A stretch of 52,184 nt of DNA from Anaerolineae bacterium (GTDB taxonomy: Bacteria > Chloroflexota > Anaerolineae > 4572-78 > J111), in the NCBI GenBank assembly GCA_020433805.1, contig JAGRBZ010000011.1, forward strand, positions 1-52,184, given 5' to 3'. The notes under the pieces are model-generated. The model was given only the letters and a program-made list of their open reading frames with translations. It was not told the origin of the DNA and made no database searches. How positions within the stretch are numbered: the first letter of the stretch is position 1; each line of letters begins with the position of its first letter. The translations under genes were made by a program, and so were the position numbers. Positions 41,903 through 50,645 of this stretch are shown piece after piece.

Positions 41903-43170
41903 TGCAATTGAAAGTTGCCTATATTGTAGGCTGTTATCCGTTCATCAATATTACTTTTATTCACCGCGAAATTGTGGCAATACGCCGGCAGGGCGTAGAG
42001 TTAGAAATTGTCAGCATGCTTCGCCCTGAAGAAGGCTATTTGTTAGAAGAAGCTCGTGATGAAATGAGCCAGGTCCTGTATGTGCAACCGCTCAATTGGC
42101 TAGAGTTTGTGTGGGCTAATATGTTTTTCCTGTTAACCCAACCTCATATCTATGTGCAGTTACTGGTTCATTTTGCTACTCGGCCCCATAATACCGTTAT
42201 GCAGCGTCTTAAAACTATTGGTCATGTCGCAATGGGGGTGCTGGTTGCCTGGAAACTACGCGAGAAAAAACTGCATCATGTCCACGGCCATTTCGCTGAT
42301 CGGGCCACAGTGGTTGCTCATGTAAGTGCAAAATTGCTGGGCATACACCACAGTTTCACCGCCCACGCCAAAGACATCTACGCCGAAAATGTGTTCCTGA
42401 ATGACAAAATCAAAGATGCATCTTTTATGTCTACGTGTACGGGCTTTAATCGTGACTATCTCACTGATCTAGCCGACCAACCCCATAAAGTTCATTTGTT
42501 ATATCACGGTCTTGATTTTTCTGACTTCACAAATTTGGCCAGACAGCCGCTTGATCCGCCTCTGATTCTGGCCATTGGGAAGCTTAATGAAAAGAAAGGC
42601 TTTCCTTATCTGATCGATGCCTGCGCCGAGTTACACAAGCAAGGCTACCGTTTTCAGTGCTGGATTATCGGTGAGGGAGCAGATCGAGACGATTTGACCG
42701 ACCAGATTACACGTCACCAATTAGACGATATAGTGCAGCTCAAGGGCAATATGCCTTTTCGACAGGTATTGAACGCTTTCAGCCAAGCCACCTTATTTGC
42801 TTTGCCTTGCGTGGTGGCCGCCAACAATGATCGAGATGGCATTCCAAACGTTATTCTGGAAGCCATGGCGGCCGGGGTGCCGGTTATTTCTACCCCCATT
42901 TCAGCCATTCCGGAAGCTGTTCACCACAACGAGACCGGCTATCTGGTTGAGTCTCGCAACGAGCAGCAGCTAACCGACGGTCTAAAGTACCTGCTCGACT
43001 CGCCGGTTGAACGCGAGCGACTGGCGCAAACGGCCCGGCATTTCGTCGAGAAAAACTTTGAAGTCAACAACAACGTCTTAGGTTTGAAGTTGTTGTTTGA
43101 ACAACATCTACATCCGCAAGTTCGAGCAGCGATGCAGCAGAGTTCTGCTCAAGTAGGAGTAACTTCGTAA
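41902..43170 (+). CDS. GT4 family glycosyltransferase
   Basis: A 422-residue GT-B enzyme starting at an ATG overlapping the lyase stop (TAATG). 'YIVGCYPFINITFIHREI' is the start seen in colanic-acid-type transferases. 'HVHGHFADRATVVAHV', 'SFTAHAKDIYAENVFL', 'AIGKLNEKKGFPYLIDAC' and 'ANNDRDGIPNVILEAMAAGVPVIS' complete the fold. The position of the first Glu of E-x7-E is Asp in 'RDGIPNVILE', as in several related exopolysaccharide transferases. It overlaps the C5-epimerase gene by one base. Confidence 0.9.
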   Translation: MQLKVAYIVGCYPFINITFIHREIVAIRRQGVELEIVSMLRPEEGYLLEEARDEMSQVLYVQPLNWLEFVWANMFFLLTQPHIYVQLLVHFATRPHNTVMQRLKTIGHVAMGVLVAWKLREKKLHHVHGHFADRATVVAHVSAKLLGIHHSFTAHAKDIYAENVFLNDKIKDASFMSTCTGFNRDYLTDLADQPHKVHLLYHGLDFSDFTNLARQPLDPPLILAIGKLNEKKGFPYLIDACAELHKQGYRFQCWIIGEGADRDDLTDQITRHQLDDIVQLKGNMPFRQVLNAFSQATLFALPCVVAANNDRDGIPNVILEAMAAGVPVISTPISAIPEAVHHNETGYLVESRNEQQLTDGLKYLLDSPVERERLAQTARHFVEKNFEVNNNVLGLKLLFEQHLHPQVRAAMQQSSAQVGVTS

Positions 43171-44273
43171 TGATCACACCACATGCAAGAAACGGTCGCA
43201 CCATCTGGCCGTTGGTTTTGGGAACCGTAACGGGTGCAACCGCTTTGGGTTACGGCATTCGTCTGAAACGTCAGCTAAATATCTTCAATACTAGTGTGGA
43301 TCGTGAGCGCGTTTTCGATGACGATTTTAATGTCGAGAAACTAGGAAGGTATTACTATAGCTACTTCCCTAGCTATTTACAGCCGGAATTTAAGCCGCCT
43401 GATGTCGATGAAAATGGTATCCCCGTTAACGACTATAGCAAAAAGCTGCTCATTCGTGGGGTGTCGGGGCGACATTACAATCCGCTCACCGTCTCGCATT
43501 GGGTGTTGGGAGCTTTCGATGATTATCTCCGTAGCGGCGATCAGGAAGATTATCAACTCTTTATTCGTCGCGCTGATTGGCTGGTTGATAACCTTCATGT
43601 GGCAGGTAATGGGGCCGGTTATTGGTACTACCATGTTAACTGGGGACCGCCCTACAATGTAAAGGCCCCCTTTGCCAGTGCAATGGCGCAGGGCTTTGGC
43701 TTGTCCGGCTTGATGCGTGCCTACCAATACACCGGCCGACAAGCTTACAAAGAGACTGCCGAAAAAGCATTGCAAAGCTTCGAAGTATCCGTTTACGATG
43801 GTGGTGTAAGGTCGCAAGACGAATTTGGAAACATCTTTTATGAAGAGATCCCCAGTATTCCGCCGCATCATATATTGAACGGCCACATTTTTGCCCTGTT
43901 TGGGCTGCACGACTACTATCGCGCTACCCAATCGGCTCAGGCAAAAACCCTGTTTGATGCCGGAGCTGAGGCTGTGCTGAACCGTCTGCCGGATTTCGAC
44001 GCCGGATTTTGGTCGAAATATAGCCTTGATCCCAACCCTAACTTGCGTAATCATTGGAACATCGCCTCACCGATTTACCAATCGGTACACATTGATCAAC
44101 TGCGCTTTTTAGGCAAAATCACCGGCAATACGACATTTGACCAATGGGCCGATCGCTGGGAGGGGCAAATGCAGACACCGGCTCGACCGCTGTTAACGCT
44201 CATGGTCATTGGTTTTAAAGATGGCGTGATGTTGAACAAACGTATTAAACAGTGGCGGCAGCAAAGGATGTAA
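43170..44273 (+). CDS. D-glucuronyl C5-epimerase family protein
   Basis: A 367-residue protein with an N-terminal hydrophobic segment (about 12-30), so probably membrane-anchored, and a C-terminal (alpha/alpha) barrel of the glucuronyl C5-epimerase family. Recognisable stretches are 'FASAMAQGFGLSGLMRAYQYTG', 'EEIPSIPPHHILNGHIFALFGLHDYY' (in pieces) and 'NIASPIYQSVHIDQLRFL'. In animals this family converts D-glucuronate to L-iduronate within heparan sulfate; bacterial members are poorly studied. A UDP-glucose dehydrogenase and a heparinase-like lyase in the same locus fit a uronate-containing polymer. ATG overlaps the upstream stop. Confidence 0.85.
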   Translation: MITPHARNGRTIWPLVLGTVTGATALGYGIRLKRQLNIFNTSVDRERVFDDDFNVEKLGRYYYSYFPSYLQPEFKPPDVDENGIPVNDYSKKLLIRGVSGRHYNPLTVSHWVLGAFDDYLRSGDQEDYQLFIRRADWLVDNLHVAGNGAGYWYYHVNWGPPYNVKAPFASAMAQGFGLSGLMRAYQYTGRQAYKETAEKALQSFEVSVYDGGVRSQDEFGNIFYEEIPSIPPHHILNGHIFALFGLHDYYRATQSAQAKTLFDAGAEAVLNRLPDFDAGFWSKYSLDPNPNLRNHWNIASPIYQSVHIDQLRFLGKITGNTTFDQWADRWEGQMQTPARPLLTLMVIGFKDGVMLNKRIKQWRQQRM

Positions 44274-44277
44274 CCCA

Positions 44278-45243
44278 ATGCAAAAACGACTCTTTATTGG
44301 CTGGGCACCCTCAAATCGCCGTAGCCAACTGCTGGCCGAAAAGCTGAACGCCGAATTGCATATGATTAGCCGGCTCAAACATCGTTCGCCGCTTCATGCG
44401 CCTCTCAAGTATCCCTGGATGGCGGTTGATACATGGCGGCTGCTTCGAAGAACGAAGCCCGACGTGGTATTTGTGCAAAATCCGCCGCCGGTGCTGCCGT
44501 TGGTCGTCTGGTTTTTTAGTTTATTTCACTCGACCAGCCTGGTTATTGACCATCACACCAAGGCTTTTGACATAGTTTGGATTTGGTTCTTGCCTGTTCA
44601 GAAATTTTTAGCACGATGGGCAAAATCTAACATTGTCACCAATGATCATTGGAAAAAGACAGTAGAAGCGTGGGGCGGCTCTGCAATGATTTTAGATGAT
44701 GTGCCCACTGACTTTCCAGCCGGCAAACCCTATCCTGTTAAAGGCAGAGCTAGTGTGGCCGTGGTCAGCTCTTTTGCCCCTGATGAACCCTTGGAGACAG
44801 TGGTCAAGGTGGCCGCCGAGCTATCCGATATCAACTTTTATATTACGGGTGACCGCAAGCGCGCTCCCAAAAATCTGTTGGCCGAAATGCCAAACAATGT
44901 AACTTTGACCGGCTTTTTGCCCGATGAAGATTATTTTGGTCTCTTGCGCAAGGTTGATGCGGTGATGGTCCTGACAACCCGTAACCACACAAACCAGCGT
45001 GGCGGCTGCGAAGCCGTATGGTTAGGTCAGCCATTGATTACTTCAGATTGGCCTATTTTAAGAACGCTTTTTAATAAAGGTACAGTTTATGTGCAAAACA
45101 CAGAGGTCGGTATTAAGGAAGGGATAGACCAAGCCTTAATGAATGCACCCCGTCTGGCCCAAGAGATGAAGCAGTTACAGGAGTTCCGACGGCAAAATTG
45201 GCAGCAGGTATCCCATCGACTTGAAACAGTTTTGCAACAGTAA
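44278..45243 (+). CDS. Small GT4-like glycosyltransferase
   Basis: A 321-residue GT-B-type protein. 'DVVFVQNPPPVLPLVVWFF' and 'LVIDHHTKAFD' belong to the acceptor domain; 'NVTLTGFLPDEDYFGLLRKVDAVMVLTTRNHTNQRGGCEAVWLGQPLI' (in pieces) belongs to the donor domain with a conserved Glu. It is shorter than its GT4 neighbours but appears complete. It directly follows the C5-epimerase gene (4 nt) and precedes the BcsB-like gene. Confidence 0.83.
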   Translation: MQKRLFIGWAPSNRRSQLLAEKLNAELHMISRLKHRSPLHAPLKYPWMAVDTWRLLRRTKPDVVFVQNPPPVLPLVVWFFSLFHSTSLVIDHHTKAFDIVWIWFLPVQKFLARWAKSNIVTNDHWKKTVEAWGGSAMILDDVPTDFPAGKPYPVKGRASVAVVSSFAPDEPLETVVKVAAELSDINFYITGDRKRAPKNLLAEMPNNVTLTGFLPDEDYFGLLRKVDAVMVLTTRNHTNQRGGCEAVWLGQPLITSDWPILRTLFNKGTVYVQNTEVGIKEGIDQALMNAPRLAQEMKQLQEFRRQNWQQVSHRLETVLQQ

Positions 45244-45254
45244 AGGTGATTTTT

Positions 45255-47546
45255 ATGAACAAACAACCTACTACATCTCTAAAATTAATTTTTGTCGCGA
45301 TATGTTTAATGGTCATATTGGCGGCGGCCGGCCTCGTTTCGGCCCAAGAAGAGGGGGAGGATGAAACGATCCCGACACCGTCTGCAACCGCTACGCCTGA
45401 AAGTGATGACTTTGAGTCCGGCGATGCGGAAACAACCGGCTCCGAAATTACCGAACCTGTTCAGACTCTCCCCCCCACTCCCGTTTCGCCGCTGCCGGCG
45501 GAGGAAACGGATTCGCTACCACCATTACCCGGAACCTTCCCTCTGCCGCCTAACGGTGTTGGTGAGCTAACGCTGAGCTTTGCCGATATCAATGAGTCGG
45601 AGTTTAGCCTTTCAGCCGATGGAAGCTCAGAGACGGTTTCTTTCTCCCTGCCTCGCTTTATCCAGCCGTTGCCTGGAGCCACGATTGATCTGGATTACGA
45701 GACTCAGACAAATGCTACCGATCAAATCCCACAGCTCGATATTAGCTTCAACGATGTTGGACAAATCAGTTCTATTAATGTGAATAACTCGGTCACCCAG
45801 ACGCGCAGTTCAATCAATCTAGGAGATTTGGTCACCACCAGAGAGAATAATCGACTAAGTCTACTTTTGAATAATCAGGTGGGGTGTAATGAGGTCCGGC
45901 CGGAAGTACTCGCCCGCATATTTGATACGTCAACCTTTAATATTCCGTATCAACTGCTGCCAATGCAGCCTAATCTAGGCGATTATCCCTGGCCCTTTGT
46001 CGATCGTGGTTATCGCCCCGCTGAAACATACATCGTGTTGCCTCAGAATCCCTCTGCGGCTGATATGTCCGCAGCAGCGACGGTTAGCGCCGGTTTGGGT
46101 AAATCCGGTGCCCAGAGCATTGTCATTACCAGCACTGTCGATAGTTCTGTTACCGATGAGATTCGACAAAATTATAACCTTATTGTCATTGGTGAAGCCG
46201 GTCAAAATAGCTTGCTCGACGAACTCACCCTGCCCCTGGCTTTAGATAACCGAATTATCCAGCCCGACTACGGCATTATTCAAGAGCTACAATCGCCCTG
46301 GAACCCCTACCGGATGGTTCTCGTGCTGTCTGGTCAGTCTGAACAGGGGTTGGCTCGTGCCAGTCAGGCTCTTAACCGCAATATTCAATTTCCAGGTATG
46401 AGTGGGCCGGTAGCCATTGTACAAGATGTGCTGCCGCCTGTCCCCTTGGAAGGGCAGCAACGTGAAATTGATCTGACGTTCAATAGTCTCGACTATGAAG
46501 ATCAAGTCGTTTATGGCGCTCACCGTGGCAGTTTACGGGTTGATTTCTTTTTGCCGCAGAGCTTTGAGCTAATAGAGGCCCCACAAGCCTTTATTTCGTT
46601 CAACCATTCGCAGTTAGTTGATCCGGTTTCATCTTCAATGGATGTTCTTTTAAATGGTGTGCCGGTTGGAGCAACCGTGCTTGACGAGTCAAATGTTGTC
46701 AATGGCTTGTTGCAAGTTGAACTACCCACCTGGCAGCTTGAGTCTGGGCGCAATCGATTAGAAATTCAATTGGAAATGCATTTTGGCGCTAATGACGACG
46801 AATGTTTAACCGCGGGTGACCGTCGACTATGGACCGTTGTGCGTAGCGATTCATTTATTCGATTGCCGTATCAGGCCCAGGAATTGCAACCCGATCTTAG
46901 CCTGTTCCCCTATCCCTATGATCAAGATGTAAACTTGGATAACCTGGCTTTGGTTGTGCCACCTCGGCCTAACGTAACAGAGTTACAAGCCATCACGGAT
47001 CTTGCTGTTAATTTGGGGCAGGCTGCTGCTGGTGGTTATATCTCGCTAGATGTCTTAACTGCCGATAACGTTTCTCCACAAGATTTAGCCACTCAACATA
47101 CTATTTTAATTGGCCGACCCTCACGAAATGAAATTCTGCGGGCTATTAATAGCGATTTGCCTCAACCGTTTGTCCCCGACTCTGATTTGCTGGACCCGGT
47201 ATTGGATACCGTCATTCTATTACCGGATCCCGACCAAAATGTAGGGTTAATTCAGCAAGTATCCTTGGCTGATGAATACTACACGCTGGTGTTATCTGGT
47301 ACTACAGATCAGGGACTGGCCTCGGCCGTAGCTGCGTTAAACAATGGGCGGCTGGGTAAAGGCGATGTCGCTATTATTAAAGATGTTGAAAGCTTAGCCT
47401 CTAGCAGTGTTAGTGTAAAAATTTCGCCACACTATGCCAGTCTCGAAAATGTGTCTCAGAATAGAGTTTTACCAGTATCTATGGCTGGCTCGGGTAGCGT
47501 CGGTAATTCTTCTAAACTGGTGGCTTTAAGCAGGCGATGGTGGTAA
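45255..47546 (+). CDS. BcsB-like secreted protein without membrane anchor
   Basis: A 763-residue protein with signal peptide (about 1-29, 'LVSAQ' cleavage region), an acidic Pro/Thr-rich linker and two successive carbohydrate-binding/flavodoxin-like units, as in BcsB, the periplasmic partner of cellulose synthase. Both units end in the pattern 'YIVLPQNPSAADMSAAATVSAGLG' and 'LALVVPPRPNVTELQAITDLAVNLG' (in pieces). The start at ATG 45255 follows AAGGTGAT. The C-terminus ends in 'SKLVALSRRWW' with no hydrophobic helix, whereas BcsB needs a C-terminal helix to dock on BcsA. No BcsA gene is present. It may guide or bind the exported polymer instead. Confidence 0.82.
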   Translation: MNKQPTTSLKLIFVAICLMVILAAAGLVSAQEEGEDETIPTPSATATPESDDFESGDAETTGSEITEPVQTLPPTPVSPLPAEETDSLPPLPGTFPLPPNGVGELTLSFADINESEFSLSADGSSETVSFSLPRFIQPLPGATIDLDYETQTNATDQIPQLDISFNDVGQISSINVNNSVTQTRSSINLGDLVTTRENNRLSLLLNNQVGCNEVRPEVLARIFDTSTFNIPYQLLPMQPNLGDYPWPFVDRGYRPAETYIVLPQNPSAADMSAAATVSAGLGKSGAQSIVITSTVDSSVTDEIRQNYNLIVIGEAGQNSLLDELTLPLALDNRIIQPDYGIIQELQSPWNPYRMVLVLSGQSEQGLARASQALNRNIQFPGMSGPVAIVQDVLPPVPLEGQQREIDLTFNSLDYEDQVVYGAHRGSLRVDFFLPQSFELIEAPQAFISFNHSQLVDPVSSSMDVLLNGVPVGATVLDESNVVNGLLQVELPTWQLESGRNRLEIQLEMHFGANDDECLTAGDRRLWTVVRSDSFIRLPYQAQELQPDLSLFPYPYDQDVNLDNLALVVPPRPNVTELQAITDLAVNLGQAAAGGYISLDVLTADNVSPQDLATQHTILIGRPSRNEILRAINSDLPQPFVPDSDLLDPVLDTVILLPDPDQNVGLIQQVSLADEYYTLVLSGTTDQGLASAVAALNNGRLGKGDVAIIKDVESLASSSVSVKISPHYASLENVSQNRVLPVSMAGSGSVGNSSKLVALSRRWW

Positions 47547-47608
47547 ATTGCTGAAAAAATATACGGGTAATTGCCCGCACATGCTCATAATGGTTGTAAG
47601 TTAATCCC

Positions 47609-50494
47609 GTGCGAAAGTGGGTGTTAATCGTCTGTAGCGTAGCCATCCTTACAATGATGGCTGCCTATGGGGTGCGTATAACCAAACAATCGAATATTAG
47701 GTCAACAGAAGAGGCGTTATCGCGTTCAACAGTAACCGCACCCATGCAACGAATAACCATTACGCCACCTACTACGCCTTCTCCAGACCCACTTAAATCT
47801 TTGCCTTCGCCCATACCAATTCCTTCGCCCCTGATCGATAGGGAAATGATGCGGGAAGCATTTGAGATAGAGAGTGAGGGAGTGGAAGTGGGGGAGATGT
47901 GGCGGATAGAAAACAACTGGGCCACGACGACAGAATTGGCCTACCACTTCCAAGACCCATTCAGCTTTGACGGTCGCTACATAGCCAGTCGCGATGATGA
48001 CACCTTGCGCATCTTTGACCTGGCCACCAACCAAACCGTCAAACTCATTGCCGGTGCTGAAAAACCAACCTGGGCACGTACGTCTCTCCATCTGTTCTAC
48101 TACAAAAACCGAACCATCTACCGTCTCAATCTCGATAGCGGCCGAACCGACCTCATCGCTCAGGGTGATACTATCGGCTATCCCCGCACCATCAGCCACG
48201 ATGACGACTATCTGTTGGCAACCGGCGGTGGCTATCCCGGCAGTGGCAACGACCGCCCCAACACCGGCGAACTGTACCGCATTGAGAACAAACCCAATGG
48301 CCAGGTTGTGCAACTAACCGACGATTGGCTCTATGCCTCTGAACCTCGCGCCAGTTCCAAGTATGATGTCGTTGTCTTCAAACTCCGCCAAAGCAGCGGC
48401 AGTCGCAGCAAAGGTTGGTGGGCTATGCCCTTTGACGGCACGCCGACCCAGAACCGCACTCAAGCCAAGCTGTTAGATGCCAACTTCTCACGAGGTGCTC
48501 ACGCGGCCTGGCTGGGTGACGGCGAACATTTTGTGATGGGCAATGCAAGTCCACCCAAACAAATTCGCTACCTGGGGCAGGGTCGCTGGGGCAGTTGGCA
48601 GTCGGTCAATGCCCCGGCTGTCCCCGGTGGCGATGTGGCTCCTTTGGGCTACTCCGGTCGCTGGCTGCTGGCCGATGCCGGCAACGAAGGCTACCTCAAC
48701 CTGCTCGATTTGCAGAAGGGAACCGCCACCCTCCTGACCCACAATGTCTCCGAAATCATCGACAGTGAACCGGGTGACGGCAACCAGGGCGACCCCAACG
48801 CGCACGGCAGTCCCGACGGCACCAAGGTTGCCTTTGTCAGCAACTACGATTTTGCCCAATGTTCCAGCACCCAACTGACCGGTAAGATTGGCTCACGGGT
48901 ACCGGTTATCTCGACTGCCGGTTTTCCGGAGCAGGGTATCCTGGCGGTGCGCCATCATCTGGTCAGTTATCAATCCAAGACAGCAACCAGTTTTGAGGGG
49001 ATTCAAGAAGGCGTATTGGGCACTGAAGCGGCCATCGAGGACACCTGGAGCGGGGTTGTGGTCACCAACTTTGCCTGTCGCTCTTACAGTCTCAACCAAT
49101 TGAGCCAGCAGTATGGGCAAAGTTTGTATGTGGCTGTCTCGCGATTACCCGACACCCCTCGACTCGAATTGGTTGACGACAACCGTTTGGTTATCTCCCC
49201 TGGTCTCAACCACCGCGAAATTAAAGGCTACCTGGTTGAAGGAGCAAATACGTCCAAACTGTATACCGAATTTCCGGCCCAGGTACAGCTATCTGCCGGT
49301 AACTACAAGGTCACGGCCGTAGAATGGTCCGGGCTGTCCAGCCAGCCGTCAACCAACGTAACTGCTGATGCCCAAATAACGGAACTACTGCTCCTGTCGC
49401 AAGGCGAACCACCACCTGATCCCATCGAGAATCCCACACCAACAATGACACCTACTCTGACACCAACCCAAGAACCGGATCCGGAGCCGACCACCACACC
49501 TCAACCCACACCCATAGAGCCATTGCTTCAGGTTAATGGTCCGACTTCTGTAGGGGTGAATAAAGCCTACCAGCTTGAAATAAGCTTAAATGATCTTTTC
49601 GACAGTGAAATTTATGGGATACAGACAAATCTCGATTTCGATGAAACGCTCATGGAAATTACCAAAGTCACATTTCATCCAAAACTATCCGTTGTGGTAA
49701 GAAATGCAATCGACAATGAAACCGGCTCACTTCAGTTGGCAGCCAGCCAGCAAGGAGTGCCGACCGGACTATCGGGCGATATCGTACTGGTCACCATAGA
49801 TGCAGTTGCTAAAGATAAGTCCGGAACGAGCAACATCACCTTGAGCGAGGTAAAGGTAAGTGACGCAGCAGCGCAGTCAATTCGTGTTGAAATCCAAAAC
49901 CTGGAATTAACCATTGCTAGTGGCCCACCCGACGATCCGACTATGACCCCGACCCCAACCCAAACTCAAACCCCAGAACCTGACCCCACGACTACGCCCA
50001 TGCCAACTATTGAGCCGCAACCAAGCCCAACACCAACTGTACCGCCGATTGATGATCCAATTTTAGTTACAGTTAACGGCCAAATTCAACTGGCTGGTCG
50101 TCAGGAGGGCCTCTGGGACAACGTAACCGTTACGGCCAATGGGCAAACAATAACAACCGATGCCAATGGAGAATTTAGCTTAAATAATATTGTTACAGCC
50201 GGGCCAATCTCGGTTATGGCCGAAACTGATGATTATTTATCGGCCAGTTGTTCTATATCTACGCCTGTAGGACAGGCTATACGTTTAGAGACGGTGACCT
50301 TGCTCAGTGGAGACTTAAACGGCGATGAGATTGTCGATGTGACAGATGCCGCGACAATAGGGATAAATTTTGGCAAAAGTGGCCCCACCATTACGGGCGA
50401 TATTAACCTTGACGAAACTGTAGATATTTTTGACCTTGTGCTAACCAGTATCAACTTTGGAGAAACCGGTCCCCAGGCGTGGGTTTGCCAATAA
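47609..50494 (+). CDS. Large secreted protein with propeller-like, cohesin and dockerin modules
   Basis: A 961-residue protein starting with GTG. An N-terminal hydrophobic segment (5-22) is a signal peptide or anchor. Residues about 100-590 resemble a beta-propeller ('FSFDGRYIASRDDDTLRIFDL' in pieces, 'SPDGTKVAFVSNYD'). A Pro/Thr linker (about 598-640) leads to a cohesin-like domain (640-768), a second linker (771-815), a carboxypeptidase-regulatory-like domain (816-885) and a type I dockerin-like pair of calcium loops ('GDLNGDEIVDVTDA' and 'GDINLDETVDIFDL', about 895-955). A cohesin and a dockerin in one chain could allow head-to-tail self-assembly. Its role is unknown. It ends the locus before a terminator. 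Confidence 0.82.
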   Translation: MRKWVLIVCSVAILTMMAAYGVRITKQSNIRSTEEALSRSTVTAPMQRITITPPTTPSPDPLKSLPSPIPIPSPLIDREMMREAFEIESEGVEVGEMWRIENNWATTTELAYHFQDPFSFDGRYIASRDDDTLRIFDLATNQTVKLIAGAEKPTWARTSLHLFYYKNRTIYRLNLDSGRTDLIAQGDTIGYPRTISHDDDYLLATGGGYPGSGNDRPNTGELYRIENKPNGQVVQLTDDWLYASEPRASSKYDVVVFKLRQSSGSRSKGWWAMPFDGTPTQNRTQAKLLDANFSRGAHAAWLGDGEHFVMGNASPPKQIRYLGQGRWGSWQSVNAPAVPGGDVAPLGYSGRWLLADAGNEGYLNLLDLQKGTATLLTHNVSEIIDSEPGDGNQGDPNAHGSPDGTKVAFVSNYDFAQCSSTQLTGKIGSRVPVISTAGFPEQGILAVRHHLVSYQSKTATSFEGIQEGVLGTEAAIEDTWSGVVVTNFACRSYSLNQLSQQYGQSLYVAVSRLPDTPRLELVDDNRLVISPGLNHREIKGYLVEGANTSKLYTEFPAQVQLSAGNYKVTAVEWSGLSSQPSTNVTADAQITELLLLSQGEPPPDPIENPTPTMTPTLTPTQEPDPEPTTTPQPTPIEPLLQVNGPTSVGVNKAYQLEISLNDLFDSEIYGIQTNLDFDETLMEITKVTFHPKLSVVVRNAIDNETGSLQLAASQQGVPTGLSGDIVLVTIDAVAKDKSGTSNITLSEVKVSDAAAQSIRVEIQNLELTIASGPPDDPTMTPTPTQTQTPEPDPTTTPMPTIEPQPSPTPTVPPIDDPILVTVNGQIQLAGRQEGLWDNVTVTANGQTITTDANGEFSLNNIVTAGPISVMAETDDYLSASCSISTPVGQAIRLETVTLLSGDLNGDEIVDVTDAATIGINFGKSGPTITGDINLDETVDIFDLVLTSINFGETGPQAWVCQ

Positions 50495-50588
50495 AAAACT
50501 TCCGGTGACCGCTGATGTGGATCAATATGCCGTAGTGACTGCGGTTAATCACCGCGCATCTCGTCTGCTGAACAGACGCTGTTAAAGT

Positions 50589-50627
50589 AAAAAAGCGGAA
50601 GCCAGCTTAAAGCCGGTTTCCGCTTTT
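50589..50627. terminator. Bidirectional intrinsic terminator between convergent genes
   Basis: AAAAGCGGAAGCC (50591-50603) pairs with GGTTTCCGCTTTT (50615-50627) across an 11-base loop, with one G-U pair. The A-run on one side and the T-run on the other give a U-tail in either direction. It lies about 100 bp after the cohesin/dockerin gene and 18 bp after the stop of the minus-strand transporter gene, as expected for a shared terminator. Confidence 0.85.
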
Positions 50628-50645
50628 AACGTGGTTTACTTTCGG

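Noticed and set aside
45255..47546. Cellulose synthase operon
   Set aside because: BcsB-like architecture is present, but no BcsA-type synthase, BcsC, BcsZ or PilZ domain is found in the window.
47726..48313. Long minus-strand open frame inside the propeller/cohesin gene
   Set aside because: It lies entirely antisense to a gene with recognisable domains, and its sequence looks like a shadow translation with no family features.
47609..50494. Cellulosome locus
   Set aside because: There is only one cohesin and one dockerin, in the same protein, and no cellulase or multi-cohesin scaffoldin in the window.
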